This document shows positions 36,607-47,699 of a stretch of 64,000 nt of DNA, one piece after another. Where the stretch lies: NCBI GenBank assembly GCA_036897625.1, contig JAYMTA010000022.1, positions 31,253 to 95,252 of the forward strand. Direction: 5' to 3'. The position numbers and the translations under genes were made by a program. How positions within the stretch are numbered: the first letter of the stretch is position 1; each line of letters begins with the position of its first letter. Under the pieces are notes generated by a model. It saw only the letters and a program-made list of their open reading frames with translations, made no database searches and was not told the DNA's origin. The stretch is from Pelargonium cotyledonis. Its lineage: Eukaryota; Streptophyta; Magnoliopsida; Geraniales; Geraniaceae.

Positions 36607-37160
36607 GGTTTGGGGAATGTCAGGAACTAAACACAAAAAGTATGGTGGTCGTCGGCAAGTATTCACCACGGCCTTAGAAAAGAATGAACCCCTTTAGTAC
36701 TAAATACAAATTAAGATTTGAAAAGGATATATCTCTATACTTATTATAGACTATGATTCATTTCCTAAAAGGCACTAACCCAGTATCCTATAAATTTCTA
36801 TTTTTATAAAGTTAAGACATTTTTGTACATTTTCACATTAAAATATAATTGCATCCTATAACAGAACCCAGGAATTCTTGTAGTATAGAAAGCGAGGGGT
36901 TCCCCCTTCTTAAATGACCTCTCTTTCTCGTGGCAATTTGGTATCGATGCAGAAAGAGCTATTATTATATATATTATTATATAGGAATAAACCAAAGCGT
37001 GTTATTTGGATCCAAGTCCTTTGCTATGTAAATTCTATTTAATTTAAGTAAATTCCTCTGGGTTCGTAATAAAAAGGTATACTACACATAGTCGTTATAG
37101 TGCACGAGAAACGGTCATATAGCCCCCCTTTTCAATCCTAATAAAGGAGTCCTTCAATTC

Positions 37161-37376
37161 ATGCTTAATAGAAATGTAGCTCTCACAGCTCAATCAAGTA
37201 TTCTAGTAAACTTATGAGGAAACTTATTTACATACTATCTCCAAGAATTAGAATGGTGTAGAGAACCTATAACAACAGGAAATAATATAGTACTTAGCCC
37301 ATTGGCTTTTACATGCTTAACCTATAATATTTCAATCCTTACTTTATATATCTATATAAGCGGCATAGCAACTTAA
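37161..37376 (+). CDS. Hypothetical 71-residue frame if TGA is Trp
   Basis: Read with the standard code this frame closes at a TGA after 18 codons. If TGA is read as tryptophan it runs from ATG (37161) to TAA (37374-37376), beginning MLNRNVALTAQSSILV and ending in a hydrophobic run YNISILTLYIYISGIAT. An AAAGGAGT sits 8 bases before the ATG, a Shine-Dalgarno-like spacing, but it belongs to the AAGGAGTCCT motif scattered through the window, so it may mean nothing. The stretch is noticeably free of the usual G+C blocks. No family recognised. There is no independent evidence for the altered code. Confidence 0.12.
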
Positions 37377-37607
37377 CCAACTGCACTCTCTCCTAAGGAT
37401 TGCCCCTATATTTGAAAATTATAGTTTCGTAAACTACGCAACGTATTAATTAGCTTTTTTGTAATTGTTATCAGGGTTCTACATTAAGCTTGGGGTGGGA
37501 TAGCCTTCACCTGCTCTTTTTATTCGCTTTTCTCTTGCTAGGAATTCAGGAACTCTGAAATCTCTTATAGAATTTTGTATTCATTTGTGTTTGAAAGGGA
37601 CCCTTCT

Positions 37608-37685
37608 ACTATAAATACAGGACTTGAACCTGCAACCGAAGGCTTAAGGCAGCCTTGTTCTACCCAAGTAAAAGGCTGCTCTCAG
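37608..37685 (-). tRNA. tRNA-Gly(GCC)-like, well-paired T and anticodon arms
   Basis: Minus strand: CTTGGGTAGAACAAGGC (D-arm-like), then AAGGCT-GCCTTA-AGCCTT, a perfect six-base stem, then GCAGG-TTCAAGT-CCTGT, a fully paired T arm (one G-U). CTTAAGCCTTCGGTTGCAGG resembles plant-type tRNA-Gly. With five stem pairs the anticodon loop has eight bases, with six pairs it has six; neither is the normal seven. The acceptor stem is not identified. A second inverted pair, CAGCCTT/AAGGCTG, also overlaps. Probably a pseudogene, but the best-formed anticodon stem of the set. Confidence 0.42.
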
Positions 37686-39810
37686 GGATATCAAGTTCCG
37701 TACAAACTATTACTAAATGTAAATATCATCAACCAACATATTATGTACAAGCAGGCACACTTACCTAAGGAGATTCACTCGTTTTCTATTTAAGCTATTG
37801 TTCAAGTTCCTTCTAGACTCGAGATTCCTTTTGGTTTTCCAGAGTTATGGATTAGTATTATTAAATAATAAGAATTTAAGTAGTAATTTTTAATATTGGT
37901 TATACCCTGCCCAGAGCAAAACATTCTTTTGTAGCAACTGCTCCAGAGCGCTAAAAAGATAGCCGACATGGAATACAGATTAAAGAGATATGTAATATCC
38001 TATTGATTGCCTATAAGAATCTACTTGGATTGTAGGAATCTCTGATAGAGAGCATTTCCACTAGTTTTACGGACCAAGGATTCCGAAAAAGTTCAAAAAG
38101 GGTATTTACACAACCTCAAGCTGATTTAAGAGTGATTGCTTTCTGACAAATCGATACTAAAAGAAGTACTTTAGGAAATATTATAAGGCTAACTTTCCAT
38201 GCAGTCTAGTATATACTTAATAAGGAGGGTACCCATCATATGGATTTTTTTTTTCAAATAGGGATCCCTTTTCGGAAAATAAGTACCCTTAGTATTACTT
38301 GAATTACTTTGTGCAGAAGATGTTACTTACGTAAAGGCACAACTTTAGCTATAACAGTATATTCTTTTAATTAAAAATTTCTACTTTCGGAATCTTATTT
38401 TATAGCTATCCTTAGTTTCACTACTCTAAAACCGAGGCAAGTTTTTGGGGATTATTAATAGTTTTGCTGTTCAGTAGGGTCTCCTTGAAAGAGCCTTTGA
38501 CAAATTGGGTTAACAAATGCAGTTATGAAACCCGGTAATTTAACCTCTTAGTCTAACATCTCTTTATGGCTTAATCAAATAAAGAAAGTGCAATAATTTC
38601 ACAAGACCTACCAACCTAAAAAAGGAAGGGATTGTGTAATCCGTATCAGCCAGAAGGTTCATTAGGAAACCCCTGTCAAGGGAATAAAGCGAAGGAATCG
38701 AGCTAAATGAAAGACTTAGGAACCCCCTGCGGAGAAGCTTACTAAAAGGGTTGCTCTTTTTGCCCCTTAAGACTAACCCTTACCCATCCATTAATTTAGG
38801 GTTACCTAAAATATACGTTTCTATGAGGCTACTTAAGAGTAACTTTTTAAAGTAAAGGTAATTTTTGGTAACTTTCCTTAGGAAACTGCTAAGATAGGCC
38901 AAATAACCGCGAGAAAACATAGGATCTCGCTCTGGGAAATTTGTTTTATTTAATTACGTATGTAGTAAGACTTTATTAAAGAATTTCATCTTTACTCTTT
39001 AAGATCTGAAGCTTGTCTTAACTCTTGGAGGTTAAAACGTCTAATAAAAAGGGGAACATTCAAGAGGAAAAACACTCTATATCCCGTATGAATTATTAGA
39101 ATAAACTGTGGAAAAATATACAAAGAGACCGCACTCTTCCTACAAAAAACCATTTCGTGAAAGTTTCTTGAGTAATTCCTTTATCTTATCTGAGTTTTAA
39201 AGTCCATTTAGAGTAGAATATATGGAAGATTTCGGAAGAAGGGATGGCTACCCTCGTAATAAATTAAGTTTTTGCTTCAAATTTGACTTACCTATACTAA
39301 AGCCTATGCCTTTAAAGTCTTTAATAAAATGTCAAACTTACTCTATATTCTATACTCTGGTCCTAGAAGCTACTAATCAAATATACTTTTCAATTCCTGC
39401 TTTTTCCCAGATTCTAGTGGCTAAAATCACGCGGTATTAGATTTCTTTAGATCTATAATATTTTAGATCTGTAATATGGGGTAAGGTATATAAGTACAAA
39501 CTCCTGTATATAGCTACAATACAGTATAACCAAGGTAAAGCCTTTAAACGCCTATAATATGAGCAATTAATGAAGTGCCAAAGAACTTCTCTATTTTAAT
39601 TCTTTGTTTTGCTTCTAAATCTTAAGTATAGGATCGATAGTACCTGAGATAAATCAGCTTACTCTAATGTTCCATCCTTTTATATTCATAGTCGATCCAT
39701 GAAATCTTATAGTATGGTACAGCTAGCAATTTAGTACAATTAAAAATAAGTCTAAAAGGGGGTCTGGGTGTAAAAGCTAGGAATCTTTCCGTATTTGAGA
39801 TTTATTTAAC
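37686..39810. other. Intergenic spacer
   Basis: No gene recognised. AGGGATCCCTTTT at about 38262 and AGGGTACCC at about 38227 are typical of the short palindromes. A 72-codon frame (39222-39440, plus) has no known motif. Confidence 0.5.
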
Positions 39811-39814
39811 AGGT

Positions 39815-40099
39815 ATGCTGCAAGCAACACAAGGAAAGTTGCATCATAAAAGGAATTGCGCTTTTTCCCGGTCATGTATTAGTTATATGGGTCTAAGTAG
39901 GGTCGCCAAAAGTAAGAGGAGTAATACCTTGTTGTGTTTCCTACTGTTTTGCTTTATCTTCTTTATCTTTGAATCTAGGAAAAGCCCTATATTTGATAAG
40001 ATTGCAAGTTCGGAAATAGCAATTTCTCGGCAGTTGTCTCCTTGGATTTCCAATTTAGTATTTAGAAATGAAGAACTTAATAAAAGGTTTACTCTTTAA
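39815..40099 (+). CDS. Hypothetical protein, 94 residues, one possible membrane segment
   Basis: ATG-initiated. A basic N-terminal third (KLHHKRNC, KSKRS) is followed by one strongly hydrophobic run, LLCFLLFCFIFFIF (about residues 39-53), then a polar C-terminal part. This would suit a small single-pass membrane protein, but no family is recognised and T-rich DNA yields Phe/Leu runs by chance. No ribosome-binding sequence or neighbour supports it. Confidence 0.12.
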   Translation: MLQATQGKLHHKRNCAFSRSCISYMGLSRVAKSKRSNTLLCFLLFCFIFFIFESRKSPIFDKIASSEIAISRQLSPWISNLVFRNEELNKRFTL

Positions 40100-40782
40100 A
40101 GAGCCCTCTCAGTTTCCTCGCGCCCGGTCAATAGGTTATAAAAATAAATAACTCAGAACTTTTGTTATAAGTGGTATCTCTTAAGCAAAAAGGGGAGATT
40201 TAACAAGTAAGTATAATCTAGTTTAGTGTAAACACAGGAAGTCCTTTTGAAAAGCATTCGCGAATTAAAACATAAAATAGAGTGCATCCTAGTAGAAGTT
40301 TTGATATTTAATTTATACTAAATTCTAGCTGTTGAGAAGTTAAAACTCATATGGTATTAAGACAAATTTGGGTTTTGGGTAGTAATATGGGTTCGAAAAG
40401 AGGGCCCCTTATCTGAGTGTACTAAAGACAGGAAATGCCCAGGGTTCAAGTAACTATAGGCTTTACGGCAAGTTAATAAAAAGGTATTTATTTCTGAAAC
40501 AAAAAGTGAGTGCTCTTGTACTTGACTAGATAAAACAACTGCTCTAAAAAGTCCTTGTTCGATACGGATAAAGTTTCCTCTTCTTTTTAGTGAGACACAA
40601 TACAATTACAGGTATAGAATTCGGGCTAAAGGTTACGTATTTTTGCTCGTTTCAGAGGGGTCCTTCTAGTTCTTTAGTTGTATGGGATACTTTAAATCTG
40701 CAACCCAGTATACTTCACAAAGGATTTTGACCATACTGAGGCATTCTTAGGTTTTGCTCTTTTTTTAACTTTAAAATATTCC

Positions 40783-41283
40783 TTATATAATATTTAGCGG
40801 AGCTTTCCTTGAATTAGGCAGTAGAGAGTTCAAAATAATGGAATATGAAGCAAAGAAACCAAAGTTAAAAAATAGGAATAAAGAGGAAATCTCCTGTCGA
40901 CTCTTAGTACTATAGTAAAAGGTCCCTGCCAAACCAAATAAGCCATAAATGAAATTCCTATGAGCCGAAAAAGTACTCTTAAGGTATGAAATGGGGATCC
41001 CCAGATAATAAGAAACCTCAGAGGTACCCATTTGTGTTTGAAAAGCTTAGAATTATCTCTAGTAAGAACAGCCCTGTACGTAAAAGAAAATTCTACTAAC
41101 AACTCTGACTGGCTTCGCTAAGGTTACCGAAACTTGTAAACAGGTTAAGAAAGATATGGCTACAATATTTAACAGACGGGTCTCTCTAGGGCAGGGTATA
41201 GAATATACAATTCTCACTGGAATTTTAGGAGCTCTTTTAGAGCAGAGTATACAAAGATAAAGAGATTCAAAGTTCAAGTTCAA
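40783..41283 (-). pseudogene. Cluster of three overlapping open frames, unidentified
   Basis: Three frames on the minus strand follow one another: 41283-41059 (74 codons), 41102-40830 (90 codons) and 41031-40783 (82 codons). Together they keep about 500 bases open if two frame changes are allowed, which is the densest open-frame cluster outside atp9. The second has hydrophobic stretches (FRLIGISFMAYLVW). None matches a family I know. It could be a frame-broken membrane-protein gene, as with atp9, or chance. Confidence 0.15.
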
Positions 41284-41289
41284 TTTATA

Positions 41290-43555
41290 CGTATTAGATT
41301 CAAGGGCTCCTATCAGCTTAGATACGGCAAGGGGTAATTAACTACATCGGGTATCGATAAATTTTAATTGGAATTTGGAAAGCTATTATGGAGAAAGCGG
41401 ATAGAAACTACAAGTGTTGTGTTAACAAATTAAGACTTACCTAAAATTTAGACGCCTAGTGTGCTGGAGGGATTCTTATAATTAGGATTTCCTGCTTTGT
41501 CAAGTACAGTGTTCTTGGGCTAAGACCCTTTTTTTATTTAAGTCTTTCCCATGGAAAAAGGAACTTACCACGGAATCTTTGCAATCAGAAAACTACTCAA
41601 CTAAAGGAAAGTTCTAGTATTAAGGCATAGGAAAAATCCAGGAGTTAATGCAATCTTTAAGAAGAAAAACCTAGCATGAAAATTTAGGAAAGAAGAAACC
41701 TGAGGTTTATTAATAAGCTCTCGTGATTTAGTGCAGGCATCAAGATTCTGGTAGGGGAATGTATAGCATATAAAAGCAGTGGAGGGGCGTGGGTATTTAG
41801 ATAATGTCTTTTTAATAAATCTGTATAACTTAAGTCATTGGTTTTGAATATGCCACTTTTTTTATCTCCTAAATGTAGGGAGGTTTTTAGCAAACTTCTA
41901 TAGAATTTGATAACTAACTTGACTGAAAAAGAATCTTTCGTTACCAAGCTGCTTTTTATTAGAATTTAAGAAACTTTCTCCTTATTAATTCTAAGCCTTA
42001 TCGCTTAAATATTAGTTCCACAACCTCTTTTACAAGTTTAAAATTTTCCTGTTTCATATTCATAATAAAACGGAGGCAGATTTGGTCTACCTAATGCTGT
42101 AAAATGAGTAATAAAAGCTTTTTAGTTCTTACGAGATACCTATTGCTACAAGGGGCAATTCCAGATTTTATGTTAAAAAAAGAAGCTTACGCAGTTAAGA
42201 GATATACTAGACTCCTAGTTATAGCACTATTAATCCAAAGCGATACGCACTAAGTTTTGATGCATTATATTAGAATCCCAGTATTTAATTACTAAAATTG
42301 AATTAGGGATACCAAGACTCTAAAAGTACAGCTCATGCTCAATGAACACCCAGGTATTTTTAAGAGAGACCCCCTAATTAAGAGGCATTTGAAATTCAGG
42401 AGGATTCCTTTTTCTAGGTAACGTGGGATCCCCCAACTAGATGGACCCTTTTCTATTTATATATCAACTATATCAACTTGAACTTACTTTCTCTTAAATA
42501 TATTCTGGTGCAAGTATCCTTAAAAAGAATTCCTGATGATACAATAAGTTCATTTAGAGTTTTCTGTTGCTGTGGTATCCAGTAATGTTGTGCTAATTTC
42601 TTTAGTACTTTTAAGCTATAGAAAAATCTCGCTAGGATAGGCTTCGCCGGAGCATTTTAAGAGTTGCGTTTCCCTTTTAGGAAGGCCTTTTTTCAGCTTC
42701 TTAGAATCACAGGGAATCCTTGGAATTTAAAACAAGTTAGGTGATCTGTACTATTTTACTTTTACTGCTGCTATGTCCTATTTTTCATCAATCAAAAGAA
42801 GTAAGTTATAAACTTTTTGTTATAAGGCTTTCAAGTTTAAATGGTATATATCTTCAGTAAGGCAGGCTCTTGTTCCTCTATCAAATTCTAAGGAATTCCT
42901 TGTTGTTGGTTTAGACAAGCGTTCTAAAGTTTTTCATTAGTGGGGAATTTAGTTTCCTTTATTCTATTAGGTGGTAGTAAAGGGAATAAAAAAAGGAACT
43001 TAAGCCAAAGCTGTTTGTTTTCGGTAAGGAAGAAGGTACTTTGTAGAAAGCTTGCTTTCTTCTCTTTCTGAGCCAGTTCAAAGGGTCAAGGGAACTCTAG
43101 GAAACTAAAAATAGATAGAAAATTCTTGTGTAAATGCCGATAGTAGATGATATTAAGACAGCAGAAGTGGCTTCAAAAATAAAGTATACTCTTAAAAGAA
43201 GCTCTCCTGGGATTAGGATTCCCAAACTTAATTTATTCCTGAAATTTTTAATCTTTTCACTAATTTACGAAACAAAAAGCAAAGAGAATTGCCTAAGTAT
43301 AAAGGGATCCCTCAACAAGGGAATTAGGAGATTTTAGAGGACTCTGTTATATTAGAATATTAATTTGTAAGGGTTTTATTTGTATTTGTAATTGCAAGGC
43401 TCACCCTGCTTCTCGAGGCCCCTTCCCTTGAAAAGTCAAGTCTTAAGGACAAGAAAACATCTAGATATGAATAAAATAGGGGCATCTCTCCTCCTAAGAC
43501 TTGGAGAAGACTTTTCGCATAAGAACTAAATAAAGTAGGTTCGAACACAAAGCTT
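41290..43555. other. Intergenic spacer
   Basis: No gene recognised. AAGGAATTCCTT at 42890-42901 is an exact copy of the 12-mer at 1132 and 5078. GTGGGATCCCCC lies at about 42423. Frames of 87 codons (41684-41947, minus) and 67 codons (43134-43337, plus) lack recognisable features. Confidence 0.5.
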
Positions 43556-43559
43556 TTAG

Positions 43560-46470
43560 TTTGCATTTCATAGGTTCGAGTTCTTTGATTTGAAAAGCCC
43601 CCGTGTACACCTGGGTATATCTAAGTCTAAGAACCCTTATTTCTTAGAAGAGAAAAAGTAGAATTAAATTAAAATAAGTGCAAAATGTGTAGTAAATAAG
43701 CTAGCTCCCGGCTTGAACCCTGGGAACTTCCCAGAAAAAGAAAAACTAGGGAGTCTACTAAGGACTTGAAATTACTCTTAGCGCCTTACGCTTTGTATTT
43801 TACTTACTACAATTATTTATGGAAGGCATAAATATACATAATTAAGTCTACACTAGGGGTAGGGTAGCTCCAGGAATGCTTCCTTGCACTCTATTAAAAA
43901 GAAATTAACTAAAGAACTTTGAGTTTACCGCTGAGCTTGTATCTAGCCTAGGTTTGGATCTATTACAAGCTTGGATAACTAAAAAGCATAATAAACACAA
44001 AGAAAGATTGTGAGAATAACCGATACCTAATATTCATAACACTGCTTATATAGAACCCGCTCTCTAACTCAGCTCGTTGTTCTATCGAGACTAGGCATAA
44101 ATATTTTTAGAAAAGTGTCTCCTTATAATTTTCTATACCTAACAGAGAGTAGACTGCTCTTATAGAATTAGGACTTCAAATAGAAACTTTAAACATTTAG
44201 ATGCCACAAAGCAAAACCCCTTTAGTAAAGAAAACACAATAGGGGTCCCGAACGAATAAACAAAAGCATATTATGTACTAGATAACTACACTTCTATATC
44301 AGAGCCTTTTTCTCTTTAAGGAGTCCTGTAACACTTGTAAAAGGTAAATAGAACACAACTAAAATTGTTATTTATTTATCTAAAGGAAACCCTTTATTTT
44401 CAACAAAAAATTTCGGGCTCTTTAGGATCTCTGTACAGTAAACCAAAAAAACTAACTAATTTCATGTTTAGCTTATTCTAGCCCCTGTGAGTGAATGCGC
44501 AACAAAAGGTTTTTTAAGCTATTGTTATTGGAATCCATTTACAACTCTGAGTTGCCAAACTGAGAACTCGATCTAAGTTCGTGTTCTGTAGTGCTTACTG
44601 GACTTAACTTAATAAGGGGCTCTTAAAACATCTGTATTTCTAATTTCTATATCTCTATACTTGGATGGGTTTTTTGTTATAACATGACATTTAGGTAAAT
44701 ATTATTATAAAAGGATTTTAATCGTAGAGCCTTTCCCAAGTAACAAGTAAGGGGGATTAAAAACTAAAAATCCTAGAATAAAGCATTCCCGTTCATTAAA
44801 TGAAAATATACAATTTATACAAATAGAGTTAGAGTTACTTATACATTTTTGGTATCACAACCTAAAAAACAATTTCATTCATAAGGTGAAAAGGTACCGT
44901 TTTTGTTTATCTAGTTACAAAGGACCCTTTTCAAAATAATAATATTGGAGGAATACGCTTACATTTTTCTCTTAGCTCTTATTAAGAAGATAAGAATGCC
45001 CGGAATTACGAATAAGTACATATCTCGATTCAAATCGAGTCTTCCTTAGGAGCAACAACTTATACTAGACCTTAAACAAGGATTCCGTTAGATATTCACT
45101 TCAGTAAACATTTAACTTTATTATGTCAGGAGGAGTTTAGAGCATTTCTCTTTGTTGCGCAATTAACTGCATTTTTTTAGTAACTATTAGGTCTCCCCTT
45201 CTTAGTACACAAGCTTTAGAGTACTCAATAGCGTAATAGCGGGATTCATTAATTCGCATTCTAGTCTAGTAGCAAAATTAAGGGCCCCTTTTAAGAGTCC
45301 CGGGGTGCTTGCTTATAATATGTTTGACCCAATGAATCTTGTACTTTGATGCCACAGCTCACTAACCCGATTCAACTTAATTTCTCTAGGTAGCCGTGGG
45401 ATTGGGGAGGGGCCTTTCCTGATTTGAAATAAAAGTTCTTGAGTTTAAGTCAACACTTTGGTGTAGCTCTCTCTTTGAAAAAATGCCCAGGCATACAGAA
45501 TAATAGGAGCAAAAGTAGTATACAAATATAAACCAAATTAAGACTTGGTACATATGAGTCTTTCTTAGAGCATAATAAAATCAATAGTATATTAGTTCTA
45601 TTTTGACTCTAAGTACAATAAAGAATTCCGCGGACCAGGTTTAATGTACAAGATCACAGTGTCTCCCATGAGTAGCTGTTCAGACACAAGTTTTAGAACC
45701 CCCTCAGTTGACTTCCTAAAAATATACCGGAGATACCCCTAGTGGAAAGTGCATAATGATTGCAAGCATTTTCATAAGTAGGCCATACTAGTATATAATT
45801 ATTATGTTCGGGGTTTTTCACTTTAGTCTATACAAAAGAGAAAATTCTATATAAAGCTCTATAAAGTGTATTCTTTTATTTCTATAAAAAAGAAAAACCT
45901 GGGCTACTTATGAAAGGCCTCCTTATTAGTATTTTAGGAGTGGCCTTCTTTTTAGAAGTTGAGGGATCCTCCTGTTAATGTGCTCGATATTGTCTTTTCG
46001 CTCTGGTACTAAATAGATTCTGTTTGGCAACAGTCGCCCCTTTATACTCTACGAACCCAAATTCTACGGATTCCCTTGTTAATTAAAATCACTTATTATA
46101 TTATAGCGCTAAAACTGTAAAGAGAACCCCGCTTTTAAGGCACCAATCTCTTATTTATAAACTATTATATAGCGTACTCAGCATCGGAAAGACGTCACTT
46201 CATAAGCTCAGTTTACTACATTCCATAAAAGACTGATTATTTCGTCAAAGCGAGTAAATCTCAGAAGCGGGTGTAGCTTACATATTAAAATCTATACTGA
46301 GGGGATTTTTATGTCTAGTAAGAGTCTTTATATAATTCGTACAGGAAAGTCCTGTTGTATTTTTATAGTATTTAAAAATAAAGTCAAAGAGTAACTTGCC
46401 AAAAAGAGAAAGCTCTCTGCTAAGGCTAACAAACTTAATTTGATTGATTGACTTTGTAAGGTGCTGCTCT
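43560..46470. other. Intergenic spacer with stray tRNA T-loop strings
   Basis: No gene recognised. T-loop-like strings at 43572 (AGGTTCGAGTTC, plus) and 43709 (GGCTTGAACCC, minus) have no other cloverleaf parts. AGGTAGCCGTGGG at 45390 resembles the 3' end of SSU rRNA over ten bases only. AAGGAGTCCT at 44318-44327. Confidence 0.45.
45913..45955 (+). terminator. Hairpin followed by T-rich run
   Basis: AAGGCCTCC (45914-45922) pairs with GGAGTGGCCTT (45937-45947) with one bulged T; the loop is about 14 bases, and CTTTTTAG follows. It has the form of an intrinsic terminator or a 3'-end protection stem for plus-strand RNA. No gene is recognised upstream, so its use is unknown. Confidence 0.4.
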
Positions 46471-46472
46471 AT

Positions 46473-46736
46473 TTATATAGTATTATAAAACCCAATAGTA
46501 AGAAGGGCTTGGTAAAATTTTAGAGGATTGGTCCTCGGACAAAAACAAAAAAGAAGAATAAATAAATCTAATTTACTGTTACTAGAATAGAATCGAAAGG
46601 ATTTGAAACCGAGGTATCCCATTGCGATAAGCTGAAGCTTAAGGTTCTGCAAAAGCTTTTTGTTTATAACCCACCCTTGTGAGGGAAAAGTCTTAACCTT
46701 TTTGATAAAGGCAAACTTGTTTGTTGAGTCAGACAT
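46473..46736 (-). CDS. Hypothetical protein, 87 residues, unidentified
   Basis: Starting at the first ATG gives MSDSTNKFAFIKKVKTF, a lysine-rich N-terminal half, then a hydrophobic stretch LDLFILLFCFC near residues 62-72. The frame continues upstream nine codons to a TTG. No family recognised. The minus strand here also contains a T-loop-like GGTTTCAAATCC (46605-46616), so the region may instead be a tRNA remnant with chance coding. Confidence 0.13.
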   Translation of the reverse strand: MSDSTNKFAFIKKVKTFPSQGWVINKKLLQNLKLQLIAMGYLGFKSFRFYSSNSKLDLFILLFCFCPRTNPLKFYQALLTIGFYNTI

Positions 46737-46769
46737 TTTTATAAGTAAGTAAGGGAGGTTCAATCCTTA

Positions 46770-47385
46770 CTAGAGAGAAGAAGACCTTCCTAGCCTAGAA
46801 AGATTTTCTTTAAGTCCTTCAAAAGAGAATCAGTATTATGTATTCAGTTATTAGACTCATTTAGCTGCACCTACTTAGAACACAAAGGCAAGAATCTATT
46901 TCTTAAACACCTTTGCTTGCTATACAGATAGCTTGCTTTGGCTACAACAAACAAAACAATGTTAGAGAATCTAGAATAAGTTCTCCTCCTTTACCGACAA
47001 TGTTGATAGCTCACTTGCTAGGATGTATAGTCTAGCTTTTAAGAAAGGGGCTCCTATCTAATCTGAAGATTTAGAGTACTTTTTACTATATGGTGCGGGA
47101 AACTTAACTTCTTTTTAGGGGCCTAGAGAAGGGAAGGCTTCAACACCCCTCAGGGAATCCGTTTCATCCTATGTTTATAAGTACTCTAGGTACACCCAGC
47201 CTATGCCCCTCCCTATGCCAAAATACTCCTAAGTTTTTTTGTAGAACCTCTGAAAGACTAAGTAGAAAAGTTCTATAGAGAATCCCAACCGAGAGATTTT
47301 ATAGCATTGGGAACAAGTGCTTATTCTTTAAAACTACCCCTTAGTGAAGGATTCTCTTTTGTTTAAGGGAGATATTTCTCTTGGT
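46770..47385. other. Spacer upstream of copy C
   Basis: No gene recognised. The last 60 bases resemble the upstream flank of copy B, so the repeat boundary may lie near 47330. Confidence 0.4.
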
Positions 47386-47527
47386 GTTCGTTCTTATTAC
47401 TACAGATAGGGGAACCTTATAGAGTCTTGTTAGGTTTACTGTACCTGACTGCAGCAACGCGAAGGGAGGGTAATCCAAGTAGTATTTATAGATAGGCTGA
47501 CTTACACACTATAGACACAACAAACAC
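47386..47527 (-). repeat. Dispersed element, copy C (core)
   Basis: GTTCTTATTACTACAGATAG, then CTGACTGCAGCAACGCGAAG and GGAGGGTAATCC, then CAACAAACACTTATTC. It aligns with copy B in order along its whole length. TGTACC... and GGGTAA around the GCGAAG core can pair weakly. Strand is that of the adjoining peptide frame. Confidence 0.6.
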
Positions 47528-47659
47528 TTATTCTTTTGACTTGCTTACTTGTTTTTTATTACTCTGTATCTGCATACCTATCCTACGAGCTAGACCTGGA
47601 TTCCCTGTCTTAGTCTTCTTTTTCCCGTAGCCCTTATATCTGAATCCACTCGAACCCAT
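47528..47659 (-). CDS. Basic peptide frame of copy C, 43 residues
   Basis: ATG-initiated frame: MGSSGFRYKGYGKKKTKTGN, then PGLARRIGMQIQSNKKQ and a VSKSKE end. It is strongly basic. KGYGKKK matches KGYKKK in copy B, and RRIGMQIQ resembles RSKIGIQKR in copy E at both DNA and peptide level. Of the copies this has the cleanest start. Length and decay in other copies mean it may still be non-coding; the shared pattern could reflect DNA-level homology alone. Confidence 0.25.
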   Translation of the reverse strand: MGSSGFRYKGYGKKKTKTGNPGLARRIGMQIQSNKKQVSKSKE

Positions 47660-47695
47660 GCCATTACTGTTAAAAATAACCTTGCTCTACTCTAA
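47640..47695 (-). tRNA. tRNA-like sequence at the 5' side of copy C
   Basis: Minus strand: GAGTAGAGCAAGGTTA, then GTTATTTTTAAC (a GTTA/TAAC stem), then GGCATGGGTTCGAGTGG. The D-arm string GTAGAGCAAGG and the T-loop GGGTTCGAG have nearly tRNA spacing. The same arrangement is found in copy D (52475-52533). It overlaps the peptide frame, so the two interpretations compete. Confidence 0.3.
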
Positions 47696-47699
47696 TATT

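Noticed and set aside
37144-37161. Shine-Dalgarno AAAGGAGT before an ATG
   Set aside because: The same word is part of the AAGGAGTCCT repeat found at many places with no ATG nearby.
40375-40460. GGGTTCGAAAAG and GGGTTCAAGTAAC as tRNA T-loops
   Set aside because: No D-arm word within tRNA distance on the same strand and no pairing.
45388-45412. AGGTAGCCGTGGG, another SSU rRNA 3'-end-like word
   Set aside because: A ten-base identity with no flanking rRNA sequence.
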